A DNA stretch of 64,000 nt from Amycolatopsis cihanbeyliensis (GTDB taxonomy: Bacteria; Actinomycetota; Actinomycetes; Mycobacteriales; Pseudonocardiaceae): assembly GCF_006715045.1 (NCBI RefSeq), contig NZ_VFML01000002.1, positions 992,001-1,056,000 on the forward strand, written 5' to 3'. Position 1 is the stretch's first letter; every line of letters begins with the position of its first letter. Below the pieces are notes generated by a model. It saw nothing but the letters and a program-made list of their open reading frames with translations, had not been told where the DNA came from and did no database searches. The position numbers and the translations under genes are program-made. Positions 42,481 to 52,565 of the stretch are shown here, piece by piece.

Positions 42481-45400
42481 GTGACCCGCCACGCAGAGAG
42501 TCGTACCCAGCCTCCGGCCGGAGGACTGTACGACGAGCAGTACGAGCACGACGCTTGCGGCGTTGCCTTCGTCGCCGACCTGGCAGGCCGGCGCGACCAC
42601 GGGATCGTGCGCAAGGCACTGACCGCCCTGCGCAACCTGGAACACCGCGGCGCCCGCGGCGCCGAGCCGGAGACCGGTGACGGCGCGGGCATCCTGATCC
42701 AGATCCCGGACGCCTTCTTCCGCGAGGTCGTGGACTTCGAACTGCCCGAGGCGGGCACCTACGCGGCGGGTATCGCCTTCCTCCCTGTGGACGAGGCGGA
42801 CCGGGACAAGGCGATGAGCACCATCGAGCGGATCGCGGCCGAGGAGGACCTGCGCATCCTGGGCTGGCGCGAGCTGCCGGTGGACACCGAGCACGTCGGC
42901 CCCACGGCGGCGAGCACGATGCCGCACTTCGCTCAGCTGTTCCTGGCCCCGCGCCGCGAGGAGGCTCCCGGCGCGGAGGCCGACCCGGAGCTGGCGCTGG
43001 AGCGTGCCGCGTTCGTCGTGCGCAAGCGCGCCGAGCACGCGCTGGAGGCCGCCGAGGTCTACTTCCCGAGCCTCTCCTCGCGCACCATCGTCTACAAAGG
43101 AATGCTCACCGAGCCCCAGGTGCCGCGGTTCTTCCCCGACCTGACCGACGAGCGAGTGACCAGCGCCATCGGCCTGGTGCACTCCCGCTTCTCCACCAAC
43201 ACCTTTCCTTCCTGGCCGCTGGCGCACCCGTACCGCTACGTGGCGCACAACGGGGAGATCAACACGCTGCGCGGCAACCGGAACTGGATGGACGCGCGCG
43301 AGTCGATGCTGTCCACCGACCTGATCCAGGGTGACCTCGAGCGGATCTACCCGATCATCACCCGCGGCGCGAGCGACTCCGCCTCCTTCGACGAGGTGCT
43401 GGAGATGCTGCATCTCGGCGGCAGGCCGCTGCCGCACGCGGTGTTGATGATGATCCCGGAAGCCTGGGAGAACCACGCCGAGATGGACTCGCGGCGCCGG
43501 GCCTTCTACGAGTTCCACTCCACGCTGATGGAACCGTGGGACGGCCCCGCACTGGTGTCCTTCACCGACGGCACGCAGATCGGTGCGGTACTGGACCGCA
43601 ACGGCCTGCGCCCGGCGCGCTACTGGGTCACCGAGGACGGGCTGGTCGTGCTGGCCAGTGAGGTCGGCGTGCTGGAGCTGGACCCGGCGAGCGTGGTGCA
43701 GAAGGGCAGGCTGGAGCCCGGCCGGATGTTTCTGGTGGACACCGCGCAGGGGCGGATCGTCGACGACGAGGAGATCAAGGGCGAACTGGCCGCCGAGCAC
43801 CCGTATGGCGAATGGGTGGATGCCGGGCTACTGCACCTGGAGGAGCTGCCCGAACGCGAGCGAGAGGTACCGACACACGCCTCACTGGTCCGTCGCCAGC
43901 AGGCCTTCGGCTACACCGAGGAGGAGCTGGACGTCCTGCTCGAGCCGATGGCCCGTGGCGGGGCGGAGCCGATCGGCTCGATGGGCAACGACTCACCGCT
44001 GGCCCCGCTTTCCAGCCGGTCGCGACAGCTGTTCGACTACTTCACCCAGCTCTTCGCCCAGGTCACCAACCCGCCGTTGGACGCGATCCGGGAGGAGTTG
44101 GTGACCGCGCTGGGCGCCCAACTCGGCTCGGAACCGAACCTGCTGGAAGCCGGTCCGCACTCCTGCCGCCGGATCGTGCTGCCGTTCCCGGTGCTGGACA
44201 ACGACGAGCTGGCCAAGCTGGTGCACATCAACGACGACGGTGACCTGCCGGAGTTCCAGGCGGTCACCGTGCTCGGCCGGTACGAGGTGGCCGGCGGCGG
44301 CGAGGCGCTGCTGCGCAGGCTGGACGAGATCCGCGCCGAGGTCTCCGAGGCGATCGAGGACGGCGCCCGGCTGATCGTGCTGTCCGACCGCGGGGTGGAC
44401 GAGAAGTACGCGCCGATCCCCTCGCTGCTGCTCACCGGCGCGGTGCATCACCACCTGGTGCGCGAGAAGACCCGTACCCAGGTCGGCCTGGTGGTGGAGG
44501 CGGGCGATGCCCGCGAGGTGCATCACATCGCGCTGCTGGTGGGCTACGGCGTGGCCGCGGTGAACCCGTACATGGCGATGGCCACGGTGGAGGAGATGGC
44601 CGAACGTGGCCTGATTGCCGGGGCGGACGCCAGGCAGGCCACCCGTAACCTGATCAAGGCGCTCGGCAAGGGCGTGCGCAAGACGATGTCCAAGATGGGC
44701 GTCTCCACGGTGGCCTCCTACACCGGCGCGCAGATCTTCGAGGCGATCGGGCTGAACGAGGAGGTCATCGAGACCTGCTTCACCGGGACCACCTCCCGGA
44801 TCGGCGGGGTCGGCTTCGACACCCTGGCGCTGGAGGTGCAGCAACGGCACGCCAAGGCGTACCCGGTGCACGGCGGCAGGCCCAGCCACCGCGAGCTGGA
44901 GACCGGCGGCGACTACCAGTGGCGGCGCGAGGGCGAGCCGCATGTGTTCAACCCGCACACCGTGTTCAAGCTGCAGCACTCCACCCGCGCCGGCAAGTAC
45001 GAGATCTTCAAGGAGTACACCCAGGCCGTCGACGAGCAGTCCGAGCGGTTGTTGACACTGCGCGGGTTGTTCGGCCTCAAGGAGGGGGTGCGGCCGCCGG
45101 TGCCGATCGAGGAGGTCGAACCGATCTCCGAGGTCGTGAAGCGGTTCGCCACCGGCGCGATCTCCTACGGCTCGATCTCCGAGGAGATGCATCAGACCCT
45201 GGCGATCGCGATGAACCGGCTCGGCGGCAAGTCGAACACCGGCGAGGGCGGCGAGGACCCGGACCGGCTCTACGACCCGGAACGCCGGTCCGCGGTGAAA
45301 CAGGTCGCGAGTGGACGGTTCGGGGTGACCAGCGAGTACCTGGTGAACGCCGACGACATCCAGATCAAGATGGCGCAGGGCGCCAAGCCCGGTGAGGGCG

Positions 45401-47040
45401 GCCAGCTGCCCGGCGGGAAGGTGTACCCGTGGATCGCCAAGACGCGGTACTCCACGCCGGGCGTCGGGCTGATCTCTCCCCCACCGCACCACGACATCTA
45501 CTCCATCGAGGACCTCGCCCAGCTGATCCACGACCTGAAGAACGCCAACCCGGCGGCGCGGATCCATGTGAAGCTGGTTTCCGAGGTCGGGGTCGGCACG
45601 GTCGCCGCCGGCGTGTCCAAGGCGCACGCCGACGTGGTGCTGATCTCCGGGCACGACGGTGGCACCGGTGCCTCGCCACTGTCCTCGATCAAGCACGCGG
45701 GCGGGCCGTGGGAGCTCGGCCTCGCCGAGACCCAGCAGACCCTGCTGACGAACCGGCTGCGGGACCGGATCGTGGTGCAGACCGACGGCCAGCTGAAGAC
45801 CGGAAGGGACGTGCTGATCGCCGCGCTGCTCGGGGCGGAGGAGTTCGGCTTCGCCACCGCGCCGCTGGTGGTCTCCGGCTGCATCATGATGCGGGTCTGT
45901 CACCTGGACACCTGCCCGGTCGGGGTGGCGACGCAGAATCCCACCCTGCGCGCGAAGTTCAACGGCAAGGCGGACTACGTGGTGAACTTCTTCGAGTTCA
46001 TCGCGCAGGAGGTGCGGGAGTACCTCGCCGCGCTGGGCTTCCGGTCCATCGAGGAGGCCGTGGGGCACGCGGAGTTGCTGGACACCCGCAAGGCGGTGGA
46101 GCACTGGAAGGCATCCGGCCTCGACCTCTCGCCGATCTTCCACGTGCCGGAGCTGCCGCCGCGGGCGGCACGGCACCAGGTGGTCGCGCAGGACCACGGC
46201 CTGGACAAGGCGCTGGACAACACGCTGATCCAGCTGGCCGAGGGCGCGCTCGCCTCCGGGGACAAGGTGCGGCTGGAACTGCCGGTACGCAACGTGAACC
46301 GCACGGTGGGCACGATGCTCGGCTCGGAGCTGACCAAGCACTGGGGCGGCGAGGGCCTTCCGGACGACACCATCGACGTGACCTTCACCGGTACCGCGGG
46401 GCAGTCCTTCGGCGCGTTCGTGCCGAAGGGGATCACCCTGCGGCTGTTCGGTGACGGCAACGACTACGTCGCCAAGGGCCTTTCCGGTGGGCGGGTCGTC
46501 GTGCGCCCGCCGCGGGAGGCACAGTTCGCGGCTGAGGAGCACATCATCGCGGGTAACGTGATCGGCTACGGCGCGACCGGCGGGGAGATCTTCCTGCGCG
46601 GCAAGGTCGGTGAGCGGTTCTGCGTGCGCAACTCGGGCGCGCTCGCGGTGGTCGAGGGCGTGGGCGACCACGGTTGCGAGTACATGACCGGCGGCCAGGT
46701 GGTGGTGCTGGGATCGGTCGGCCGCAACTTCGCGGCCGGGATGTCCGGCGGCGTGGCCTACGTGCTCGACCTGCCCGCGCACCGGGTGAACCAGGAGATG
46801 GTGGACCTGGACCCGCTGGACGACGAGGACGGCGAACTGTTGCGGGACGCCGTGGAGCGGCACCACGCGGAGACCGGATCGGCGGTGGCGCACGCGTTGC
46901 TCACCGACTGGGACCTTGCGCTACCCCGGTTCGGCAAGGTCATGCCCAAGGACTACAAGCGTGTCCTGCGAGCGCAGGCCGCGGCCGAGCGCGAGGGCAG
47001 GGACGTGAACGAGGCGATCATGGAGGCCGCACATGGCTGA
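42481..47040 (+). CDS. gltB: Glutamate synthase large subunit
   Basis: A 1,519-residue subunit that makes glutamate from glutamine and 2-oxoglutarate with GltD. GTG 42481 ([15 protein letters not shown]) is the start, with AGGAGG about ten bases upstream; the open frame back to 42280 has no start signal. The class II amidotransferase nucleophile Cys26 is in [11 protein letters not shown], so a 25-residue propeptide would be removed. FMN-barrel segments ([40 protein letters not shown]) and the 3Fe-4S Cys set in [21 protein letters not shown] follow. The C-terminal GXGXG beta-helix ([17 protein letters not shown]) is complete. The stop overlaps the first micro-ORF (ATGGCTGA). Confidence 0.97.
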   Translation: MTRHAESRTQPPAGGLYDEQYEHDACGVAFVADLAGRRDHGIVRKALTALRNLEHRGARGAEPETGDGAGILIQIPDAFFREVVDFELPEAGTYAAGIAFLPVDEADRDKAMSTIERIAAEEDLRILGWRELPVDTEHVGPTAASTMPHFAQLFLAPRREEAPGAEADPELALERAAFVVRKRAEHALEAAEVYFPSLSSRTIVYKGMLTEPQVPRFFPDLTDERVTSAIGLVHSRFSTNTFPSWPLAHPYRYVAHNGEINTLRGNRNWMDARESMLSTDLIQGDLERIYPIITRGASDSASFDEVLEMLHLGGRPLPHAVLMMIPEAWENHAEMDSRRRAFYEFHSTLMEPWDGPALVSFTDGTQIGAVLDRNGLRPARYWVTEDGLVVLASEVGVLELDPASVVQKGRLEPGRMFLVDTAQGRIVDDEEIKGELAAEHPYGEWVDAGLLHLEELPEREREVPTHASLVRRQQAFGYTEEELDVLLEPMARGGAEPIGSMGNDSPLAPLSSRSRQLFDYFTQLFAQVTNPPLDAIREELVTALGAQLGSEPNLLEAGPHSCRRIVLPFPVLDNDELAKLVHINDDGDLPEFQAVTVLGRYEVAGGGEALLRRLDEIRAEVSEAIEDGARLIVLSDRGVDEKYAPIPSLLLTGAVHHHLVREKTRTQVGLVVEAGDAREVHHIALLVGYGVAAVNPYMAMATVEEMAERGLIAGADARQATRNLIKALGKGVRKTMSKMGVSTVASYTGAQIFEAIGLNEEVIETCFTGTTSRIGGVGFDTLALEVQQRHAKAYPVHGGRPSHRELETGGDYQWRREGEPHVFNPHTVFKLQHSTRAGKYEIFKEYTQAVDEQSERLLTLRGLFGLKEGVRPPVPIEEVEPISEVVKRFATGAISYGSISEEMHQTLAIAMNRLGGKSNTGEGGEDPDRLYDPERRSAVKQVASGRFGVTSEYLVNADDIQIKMAQGAKPGEGGQLPGGKVYPWIAKTRYSTPGVGLISPPPHHDIYSIEDLAQLIHDLKNANPAARIHVKLVSEVGVGTVAAGVSKAHADVVLISGHDGGTGASPLSSIKHAGGPWELGLAETQQTLLTNRLRDRIVVQTDGQLKTGRDVLIAALLGAEEFGFATAPLVVSGCIMMRVCHLDTCPVGVATQNPTLRAKFNGKADYVVNFFEFIAQEVREYLAALGFRSIEEAVGHAELLDTRKAVEHWKASGLDLSPIFHVPELPPRAARHQVVAQDHGLDKALDNTLIQLAEGALASGDKVRLELPVRNVNRTVGTMLGSELTKHWGGEGLPDDTIDVTFTGTAGQSFGAFVPKGITLRLFGDGNDYVAKGLSGGRVVVRPPREAQFAAEEHIIAGNVIGYGATGGEIFLRGKVGERFCVRNSGALAVVEGVGDHGCEYMTGGQVVVLGSVGRNFAAGMSGGVAYVLDLPAHRVNQEMVDLDPLDDEDGELLRDAVERHHAETGSAVAHALLTDWDLALPRFGKVMPKDYKRVLRAQAAAEREGRDVNEAIMEAAHG

Positions 47041-47079
47041 CACGCGAGCGGCGGCACCCAAGACGACCACTGAGCGCGC
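47022..47079 (+). repeat. 58-bp direct repeat at gltB/gltD junction, copy A
   Basis: Exactly repeated at 47197-47254, 175 bp away in the same orientation. The unit contains GGAGGCCGCACATGGCTGA, i.e. the ribosome-binding site, start codon and overlapping stop of the gltB/gltD junction, plus the first 14 codons of the micro-ORFs. Its front part recurs a third time before gltD: the 35 bp at 47182-47216 equal 47273-47307. Confidence 0.95.
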
Positions 47080-47215
47080 CCCGGCCGAAGGCCCCGCCAT
47101 CGGGACGCCAGGGCGCCCTACGCCAACACGCAAGACAAGCGCGGAAGTAGCGCCCTGTCGGCACGATCGCGGTCGCGCGCAGACCGCCGAGAACACGGAG
47201 GCCGCACATGGCTGA
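47033..47215 (+). CDS. Micro-ORF 1 between gltB and gltD, 60 aa
   Basis: It starts in the overlapping ATGGCTGA at the gltB stop, with GGAGG seven bases upstream, and begins [20 protein letters not shown]. It ends NTEAAHG, like the gltB C-terminus (IMEAAHG), and its own stop overlaps the start of micro-ORF 2 in the same way. It is Ala/Thr/Arg/Pro-rich and likely disordered. I cannot say whether the peptide matters or whether the frame only preserves translational coupling to gltD. Confidence 0.5.
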   Translation: MADTRAAAPKTTTERAPAEGPAIGTPGRPTPTRKTSAEVAPCRHDRGRAQTAENTEAAHG

Positions 47216-47254
47216 CACGCGAGCGGCGGCACCCAAGACGACCACTGAGCGCGC
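47197..47254 (+). repeat. 58-bp direct repeat at gltB/gltD junction, copy B
   Basis: Exact copy of 47022-47079. The sequence downstream differs from copy A after GAGCGCGC, where copy A continues into a GC-rich insert with the palindrome AGGGCGCCCT. Confidence 0.95.
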
Positions 47255-47306
47255 TGGCCACCGTGTCGCGCGGACCGCCGAGAACACGGAGGCCGCACAT
47301 GGCTGA
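47208..47306 (+). CDS. Micro-ORF 2 between gltB and gltD, 32 aa
   Basis: Second duplicate of the junction frame: it shares its first 16 residues ([16 protein letters not shown]) and its ending [10 protein letters not shown] with micro-ORF 1 and lacks the middle insert. GGAGG lies seven bases before its ATG. Its stop overlaps the gltD start in ATGGCTGA, so gltB, both micro-ORFs and gltD form an unbroken chain of eight-base overlaps. Confidence 0.5.
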   Translation: MADTRAAAPKTTTERAGHRVARTAENTEAAHG

Positions 47307-48750
47307 CCCCAAGGGTTTTCTCACCACGAAGCGGGAGACACCGAAGTCGCGGCCGGTGGACCTGCGGCTGATGGACTGGCGGGAGGTCTACGAGGACTTC
47401 GCCACCTCCCGGCTGGAGAAGCAGGCAGGCCGCTGCATGGACTGCGGCATCCCGTTCTGCCACGAGGGTTGCCCGCTCGGGAACCTGATCCCGGAGTGGA
47501 ACACGCTGGTGTGGCGGGATGACTGGCAGGACGCGATCGAGCGGCTGCACGCCACGAACAACTTCCCCGAGTTCACCGGGACGCTGTGCCCGGCGCCGTG
47601 CGAGACGGCGTGCGTGCTCGGCATCAACGACGACCCGGTGACCATCAAACGGGTGGAGATCTCCATCATCGACCGGGCCTGGGAGGAGGGCTGGGTTCAG
47701 CCGCAGCTCCCGGAGACCAGGACCGGCAGGAAGGTCGCGGTCGTCGGTTCGGGCCCCTCCGGGTTGGCCGCGGCGCAGCAGCTCACCCGCGCCGGGCACG
47801 ATGTGGTCGTGTTCGAGCGGGCCGACGCCATCGGCGGCCTGCTGCGCTACGGGATCCCCGAGTTCAAGATGGAGAAGTTCCGGCTGGACCGCAGGCTGGA
47901 GCAGATGCGCGCGGAGGGCACCGAGTTCCGCGCCGGGGTGAACGTGGGCGTTGACATCACCGCCGAGCAACTGCGTAGCGAGTACGACGCCGTGGTGCTC
48001 GCGGGCGGTGCCACGGCCTGGCGGGACCTGCCGATCACCGGCCGGGAGGCCGAGGGCGTGTACCAGGCCATGGAGTACCTGCCGCCAGCCAACCGGGTCG
48101 CCAGCGGCGCGCGGGAGAGCACGCCGATCGACGCGAAGGGCAAGCATGTCGTGGTGATCGGCGGCGGGGACACCGGCGCGGACTGCGTCGGCACCGCGCA
48201 CCGGCAGGGCGCCGCCTCGGTGACTCAGCTGGAGATCATGCCGCGCCCGCCGCAGTCGCGCGCGGAGACCCAGCCGTGGCCCACCTACCCGATGATCTAC
48301 CGGGTGTCCTCGGCACACGAGGAGGGCGGCGAGCGGATCTACTCGGTGAACACCCAGGAGTTCCTCGCCGACGACGAGGGCAGGCTGCGCGCGCTGCGCC
48401 TGGTCGAGGTACGCAACGAGGACGGCAAGTTCGTCCCGGTGGAGGGCACCGAGCAGGAGATCCCCGCGCAGCTGACGCTGCTGGCCATGGGCTTCGTCGG
48501 CCCGGAGAAGGCCGGGCTGCTCGAGGATCTCGGGGTCGAGCTGGACCAGCGCGGGAACGTGGCAAGGAACTCCTCCTTCCAAACCAGTGTGGACAATGTG
48601 TTCGTGGCCGGGGACATGGGCCGCGGGCAGTCACTGATCGTGTGGGCGATCGCCGAGGGCCGGTCCGCGGCGGCCGGGGTGGACGCCTACCTGACCGGGC
48701 GGGACTTCCTGCCCACCCCGATCGCGCCGACCGACCGGCCGATCTCCTGA
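47299..48750 (+). CDS. gltD: Glutamate synthase small subunit
   Basis: The 483-residue FAD/Fe-S subunit passes NADPH electrons to GltB. The N-terminal Cys clusters (GRCMDCGIPFCHEGCPLGN and CPAPCETAC) bind 4Fe-4S centres. KVAVVGSGPSGLAAAQQLTRAGHDVVVFE is the FAD-binding Rossmann loop. HVVVIGGGDTGADCVGTAHRQGA is the NADPH-binding loop. NVFVAGDMGRGQSLIVWAIAEGR closes the FAD site. ATG 47299 (MADPKGFLTT) has GGAGG seven bases upstream. A strong hairpin at 48754-48789 ends the unit. Confidence 0.97.
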   Translation: MADPKGFLTTKRETPKSRPVDLRLMDWREVYEDFATSRLEKQAGRCMDCGIPFCHEGCPLGNLIPEWNTLVWRDDWQDAIERLHATNNFPEFTGTLCPAPCETACVLGINDDPVTIKRVEISIIDRAWEEGWVQPQLPETRTGRKVAVVGSGPSGLAAAQQLTRAGHDVVVFERADAIGGLLRYGIPEFKMEKFRLDRRLEQMRAEGTEFRAGVNVGVDITAEQLRSEYDAVVLAGGATAWRDLPITGREAEGVYQAMEYLPPANRVASGARESTPIDAKGKHVVVIGGGDTGADCVGTAHRQGAASVTQLEIMPRPPQSRAETQPWPTYPMIYRVSSAHEEGGERIYSVNTQEFLADDEGRLRALRLVEVRNEDGKFVPVEGTEQEIPAQLTLLAMGFVGPEKAGLLEDLGVELDQRGNVARNSSFQTSVDNVFVAGDMGRGQSLIVWAIAEGRSAAAGVDAYLTGRDFLPTPIAPTDRPIS

Positions 48751-48753
48751 CCG

Positions 48754-48789
48754 GGTCGTGGGTGCCGCAGCGTGGCGGCACTCACGACC
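48754..48789. terminator. Bidirectional hairpin terminator, gltD / otrA-like
   Basis: Arms GGTCGTGGGTGCCGC (48754-48768) and GCGGCACTCACGACC (48775-48789) pair at 14 of 15 positions around a six-base loop. The hairpin starts three bases after the gltD stop and includes the stop codon of the convergent OtrA-like gene. No T tract, as usual in actinobacteria. Confidence 0.8.
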
Positions 48790-50773
48790 GGACCCTCCGC
48801 CGCGCGTTCAGCAGATACTCCTTGCGGTTGAGCGGGTTGTGGTCGGTCCGCGGCCGGGACGGCGCCGGGCCACGGACCGGCTCGTGGCGGTGGTAGGCAC
48901 ATTCGAGCACCCCCTCGCCCCTGGTCAGCCCGGGTAGCCGCTGGTGCAGCTCGTGCACCCGCGCGGCCGGGATCTCGCCCTCCAGCAGGCAGGCGGCTCC
49001 GTGTGCCCTGGTTTCCCGCGGTACCGCGTCCAGCTGTGCCAGTACCGGGGCCAATGTGCCGAGGGTGTCCTCCGGCAGCTCGATCCGGAAGTGGTGCAAC
49101 GGCTCGTACACCCTGGTTCCGGCCCGGCACAGGGCGTCCATCAGCACCAGCGGAGTCAGGTTGCGGAAGTCCCCCGCGGTGCTCGACATGCTCTTGTCGA
49201 AGGTGCCGTGCGAGCGGCTCTGCCGCGCGAGGTAACCGGAACGCGTCATGGTCACCACGCAGTCGGTGACCTCCCAGCCGTGGATCCCCTGGCTCAATGT
49301 CTCCCGCACGGTCTCCTCCACCGCCGTGCGGAAGGCGGACGGCAGCGAGCCCGGCTCGACCTCCAGCCGGAAGTCCACCCCGGTACCGGGCGGTGCGGGG
49401 TCGACCCGCAGCCCCACGGTCGCCAGGAAGGGGTTCTCCCCCTCGTGCAGGATCTCGGCCGCCGCCCCGGTTCCGGCCGGGCGTTCGAGGCAGATCGTGG
49501 TCGTCTCGCGGAAGGTGACCGCGACTCCGAACTCCTCGGTCAGGGTGGCGCCGATGACTTCTTTCTGCACTTCCCCGTAGAGCGAGACCGCGATCTCCTT
49601 GCGGAGGTCGTCCTGCCGCAGGTTGATCAGCGGGTCCTGCTCGGCGAGCTGGGTGAGCGCAAGGTGCAGCGCGCCGCGCTGCTCCTGGTGGCGGGGAACG
49701 ACCACCGTTTCCAGGGTCGGCGGGGCGAAGTGCTGCCGCGTCAGGTCCTTTCCGGACACACCGATCGGGTCGCCGATCCGGACACCGCCGAGACCGTGCA
49801 GCAGGCCGATCCGCCCCGCGGACACCGCGGTGCGGCGGGTCGTGCCACCACGGTCGAAGACCTCGATCGCGGTGACCTTCCCCTCGCTGCCGTCCCGCAG
49901 GCGCAGCCGGTCCCGCACCCGCACCGTGCCGGAGAACATCCGGACGTAGGCGACCCGCTCCCCCGCCGGACCGCGCTCCACCTTGAAGACACCTCCCGCG
50001 GCCGGGCCGTCGACCTCACCACTCCCGGCGGGCAGCAATCCGGTGATACCCGTGATGAGCTCCGGAATCCCGGCCCCGGTCATCGCCGAGCCGAAGTACA
50101 CCGGATACACCACCGCTTGCCCGGTCTGCCCGGACAGCTCGGTGCGGAGCCGGTCGTAGGGCACGGCACGGCGCTGGCCGAGGTAGGCCGCAAGGATGTC
50201 GTCGTCGCGCTCGGCGAGCACCTCGGTCAGTCTCCCCGGGAACCCGGGTGTGGTCGCGCCGTACGGCACAAAGCCGCATCCCCGCGTCCCCTGGCCGTGT
50301 GTGCGGCCCATGGAGATCGCGGTCGAGCTCAGTTTCGCCGCGATATCCCGACACACCCGCTCGGTGTCCGCGCCGCGGCGGTCGATCTTGTTCACGAAGA
50401 GGAGGGTGGGGATGCCCAGCCGTCGCAGGGTCCGCATCAGCACCCGGGTCTGGGCCTGCACGCCCTCCACGGCGGACAGCACCAGCACGGCGCCGTCCAG
50501 CACGGTCAGCACCCGCTCCACCTCGGCGATGAAGTCCGGATGTCCTGGCGTGTCGATCAGGTTGATCGTGACGTCGTCCACGACGAACGAGACCACGGCG
50601 GATTTGATCGTGATGCCGCGGGCCCGTTCCAGTGCCAGCGAGTCGGTTCGGGTACTGCCCTCGTCGACGCTGCCGACCTCGTCGATGACCCCGGCCGCGT
50701 GCAGCAGCCGTTCGGTCAGACTGGTCTTACCGGCGTCCACATGGGCCAGAATCCCGAGGTTCAACGTATTCAA
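48782..50773 (-). CDS. OtrA-type tetracycline-resistance ribosomal protection GTPase
   Basis: A 663-residue EF-G-like translational GTPase of the OtrA/TetM group that removes tetracycline from the ribosome. G motifs: GILAHVDAGKTSLTERLL, DTPGHPDFI, NKID and a later GSAMTGAG. The start of the protein and LLHAAGVIDEVGSVDEGSTRTDSLALERARGITIKSAV match Streptomyces OtrA closely. The C-terminal region QGIHGWEVTDCVVTMTRSGY and NPLNRKEYLL also fit. The start is TTG 50773 (MNTLNLGILAHVDAGKTSL) with GAGGA 11 bases upstream; a 30-codon ORF with a stronger ribosome-binding site overlaps it. Confidence 0.92.
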   Translation of the reverse strand: MNTLNLGILAHVDAGKTSLTERLLHAAGVIDEVGSVDEGSTRTDSLALERARGITIKSAVVSFVVDDVTINLIDTPGHPDFIAEVERVLTVLDGAVLVLSAVEGVQAQTRVLMRTLRRLGIPTLLFVNKIDRRGADTERVCRDIAAKLSSTAISMGRTHGQGTRGCGFVPYGATTPGFPGRLTEVLAERDDDILAAYLGQRRAVPYDRLRTELSGQTGQAVVYPVYFGSAMTGAGIPELITGITGLLPAGSGEVDGPAAGGVFKVERGPAGERVAYVRMFSGTVRVRDRLRLRDGSEGKVTAIEVFDRGGTTRRTAVSAGRIGLLHGLGGVRIGDPIGVSGKDLTRQHFAPPTLETVVVPRHQEQRGALHLALTQLAEQDPLINLRQDDLRKEIAVSLYGEVQKEVIGATLTEEFGVAVTFRETTTICLERPAGTGAAAEILHEGENPFLATVGLRVDPAPPGTGVDFRLEVEPGSLPSAFRTAVEETVRETLSQGIHGWEVTDCVVTMTRSGYLARQSRSHGTFDKSMSSTAGDFRNLTPLVLMDALCRAGTRVYEPLHHFRIELPEDTLGTLAPVLAQLDAVPRETRAHGAACLLEGEIPAARVHELHQRLPGLTRGEGVLECAYHRHEPVRGPAPSRPRTDHNPLNRKEYLLNARRRVRS

Positions 50774-50820
50774 GAAGCGTCATGTCCTCTGCGTAGGTGG
50801 CAGTTACCTGGATGGACATG
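50728..50820 (-). CDS. Upstream leader ORF overlapping the OtrA-like start
   Basis: This 30-codon frame begins MSIQVTATYAEDMTLLEYVE, has GGGGAG five bases before its ATG (50820), and ends TAA 45 bases inside the OtrA-like gene in another frame. Ribosomes would load here first, and the weak TTG start of the resistance gene lies within it. This suggests control by stalling, reinitiation or coupling when tetracycline slows translation. The peptide is unlike known TetM leaders; role inferred. Confidence 0.5.
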
Positions 50821-50912
50821 AACGCTCCCCGCATACTCGGCTCCTCGGGTCGGATGACTTTTCCGGTAGTACAGCAGCCCCCGGAACGCGCGGCAACCGA
50901 ATTGCCTTGCGG

Positions 50913-52454
50913 TCAGGAGGGGACGTCTATCGCGGCGAGGTCGATGGCGAGGTTGGGGCTCGCGGTGACACCACCGAGGCGCTCACCCCAGACCGCGTGG
51001 CCGTGCCGGGACCACAGCGGGATCACCGGAAGGTCCCGCAGCAGCTGGTTCTCCGCGAGGCGGTACAGCTCGCCACTGGTGCCGAGCTCGGCCGCACCGC
51101 CCGCTTCGGCCATCATCTGGTCGAACCCCTCGCTGGCGTAGCCGGTGCGGTTGCTCCCCGCGCCGGACCGCAGCGGCGCGAGCAGCTCGTGCGGGCTGCG
51201 GGTGCGCAGCACGTGGGACAACACGAACAGGCCGTCGGCCGTTCCCCGCTCGAGCAGTTCCCGGTACTCGGCGGCCGGAACGGGGCTGGGCCGCGCGGTG
51301 CTGCCGAGCATGTCCCCGAGCTGCTCGGCCAGCGGCCGCACCCAGGACTCCTGCCCGGTCCCTTCCGCGAAGTGCACCGCCAGTTCCGGGGCCGGTTTTC
51401 CCGCCTGCTCCCAGAGGGCCTGCGCCGCCCGCGGATCGTGGTTGCACGGGCGGCAGGTCCCTGAGCGGTGGCCGAGCGGCATCGCGGGTGGCAGCAAGGC
51501 GCTGGCCAGGTCGACCTGGTGCCCGAGCGGTCCCTCCTCGAGTGCGGCCCTGTCGATGGCCAGCGCGATCGCGTGCCTGCTCGCGGCGTCGGCAAACCGC
51601 TCGTCCCCGGCGGGCACGCCGAGCATGGTCAGCTCGGGCAGCGGCCACATCAGCACCCGGTCGCCGAAGTCCTCGGCCATCCGGTGATGCTGGTCCCCCG
51701 GGACCTCGGTGGCCAGGTCGACCTCGCCGGTACGGGCCAGCTCGTACTGCTCGGCCGCGTCCGCCGCCACCCGCAGGCCGATCTCCCTCGCCGTGCCGGG
51801 CCGCGGACCCCGGTAGCCTTCGAACCGGGTCAGCCGGGCACCGGCGCCGGGGCGCCAGTCCTCGGCCAGGCGGTAGGGGCCGTTGCCGACCGGATGCCGC
51901 GCGAACCCGGCCCAGTCCCGCGCCGCCACGGCCGAAGGCGGCAGGGGCAGCAGCGCGGTGGAACCGAGGATCAGCGGCACCTGGCCGAGCGGGCGCTCGA
52001 GGACGAGCTCGATCGTGCGCTCACCGGTTGCCCGGAACTTCTCGGCACGCAGGGTTTCGGTGAGTACCGTGGCCCCGGCCCAGCCTTCCCGCTCCGCGGC
52101 CTCCCAGGTGTCCACATAGGCCTGTGCGGTGACCGGGGTTCCGTCGTGGAAGCGCATCCCGGCACGCAGGCGGATCGTCCAGCTGCGCTGGTCGGTGCTG
52201 GTGATCGACTCGGCCGCCAGTGGTTCCGGTTCGGCGCCCTGCCCGTCGCCCGGTGCGGTCAGCGGCGTCCATACCGCGTCGGCCACCAGGCGGCCCGGCA
52301 GGTCCGTGATCTCGGCTGGCAGCAGGCTGGCCGGTTCGCCCAGCGCCACGGAGAAGGTGCCGGGGGCCGCCGGGGCCCGCTCGTCTCCCGTGCAGGCCAC
52401 CACGGTGACGAGCAGCAGCATGCTGGCGAGAACGGCGCGGACCCTGCGGCACAT
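50913..52454 (-). CDS. Family 5 (peptide-type) ABC substrate-binding lipoprotein
   Basis: A 513-residue lipoprotein precursor: VRAVLASMLLLVTVVACTGD has a lipobox with Cys ~21. The body follows the SBP_bac_5 fold: SWTIRLRAGMRFHDGTPVTAQAYVDTWEAA, HPVGNGPYRLAEDWRPGAG, RHAIALAIDRAAL. The group binds oligopeptides, dipeptides or nickel; the ligand is not evident. No permease or ATPase gene lies nearby, so it is an orphan component. ATG 52454 follows a short divergent region shared with the LVIVD-like gene. Confidence 0.88.
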   Translation of the reverse strand: MCRRVRAVLASMLLLVTVVACTGDERAPAAPGTFSVALGEPASLLPAEITDLPGRLVADAVWTPLTAPGDGQGAEPEPLAAESITSTDQRSWTIRLRAGMRFHDGTPVTAQAYVDTWEAAEREGWAGATVLTETLRAEKFRATGERTIELVLERPLGQVPLILGSTALLPLPPSAVAARDWAGFARHPVGNGPYRLAEDWRPGAGARLTRFEGYRGPRPGTAREIGLRVAADAAEQYELARTGEVDLATEVPGDQHHRMAEDFGDRVLMWPLPELTMLGVPAGDERFADAASRHAIALAIDRAALEEGPLGHQVDLASALLPPAMPLGHRSGTCRPCNHDPRAAQALWEQAGKPAPELAVHFAEGTGQESWVRPLAEQLGDMLGSTARPSPVPAAEYRELLERGTADGLFVLSHVLRTRSPHELLAPLRSGAGSNRTGYASEGFDQMMAEAGGAAELGTSGELYRLAENQLLRDLPVIPLWSRHGHAVWGERLGGVTASPNLAIDLAAIDVPS

Positions 52455-52565
52455 GATCGCTGTCTAGCACCGGAAAGGCCGCCGACCAACCCGCCGATCG
52501 GCTCTTGTGCGCCGATGTTGATCACCTCTACCGTGAAAAGTTGGTCTGCTAACTGGGAGGTGGCC

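Noticed and set aside
43993..46893. 966-residue minus-strand frame inside gltB
   Set aside because: Shadow of a highly conserved gene; His/Arg/Gln-rich composition and no motif.
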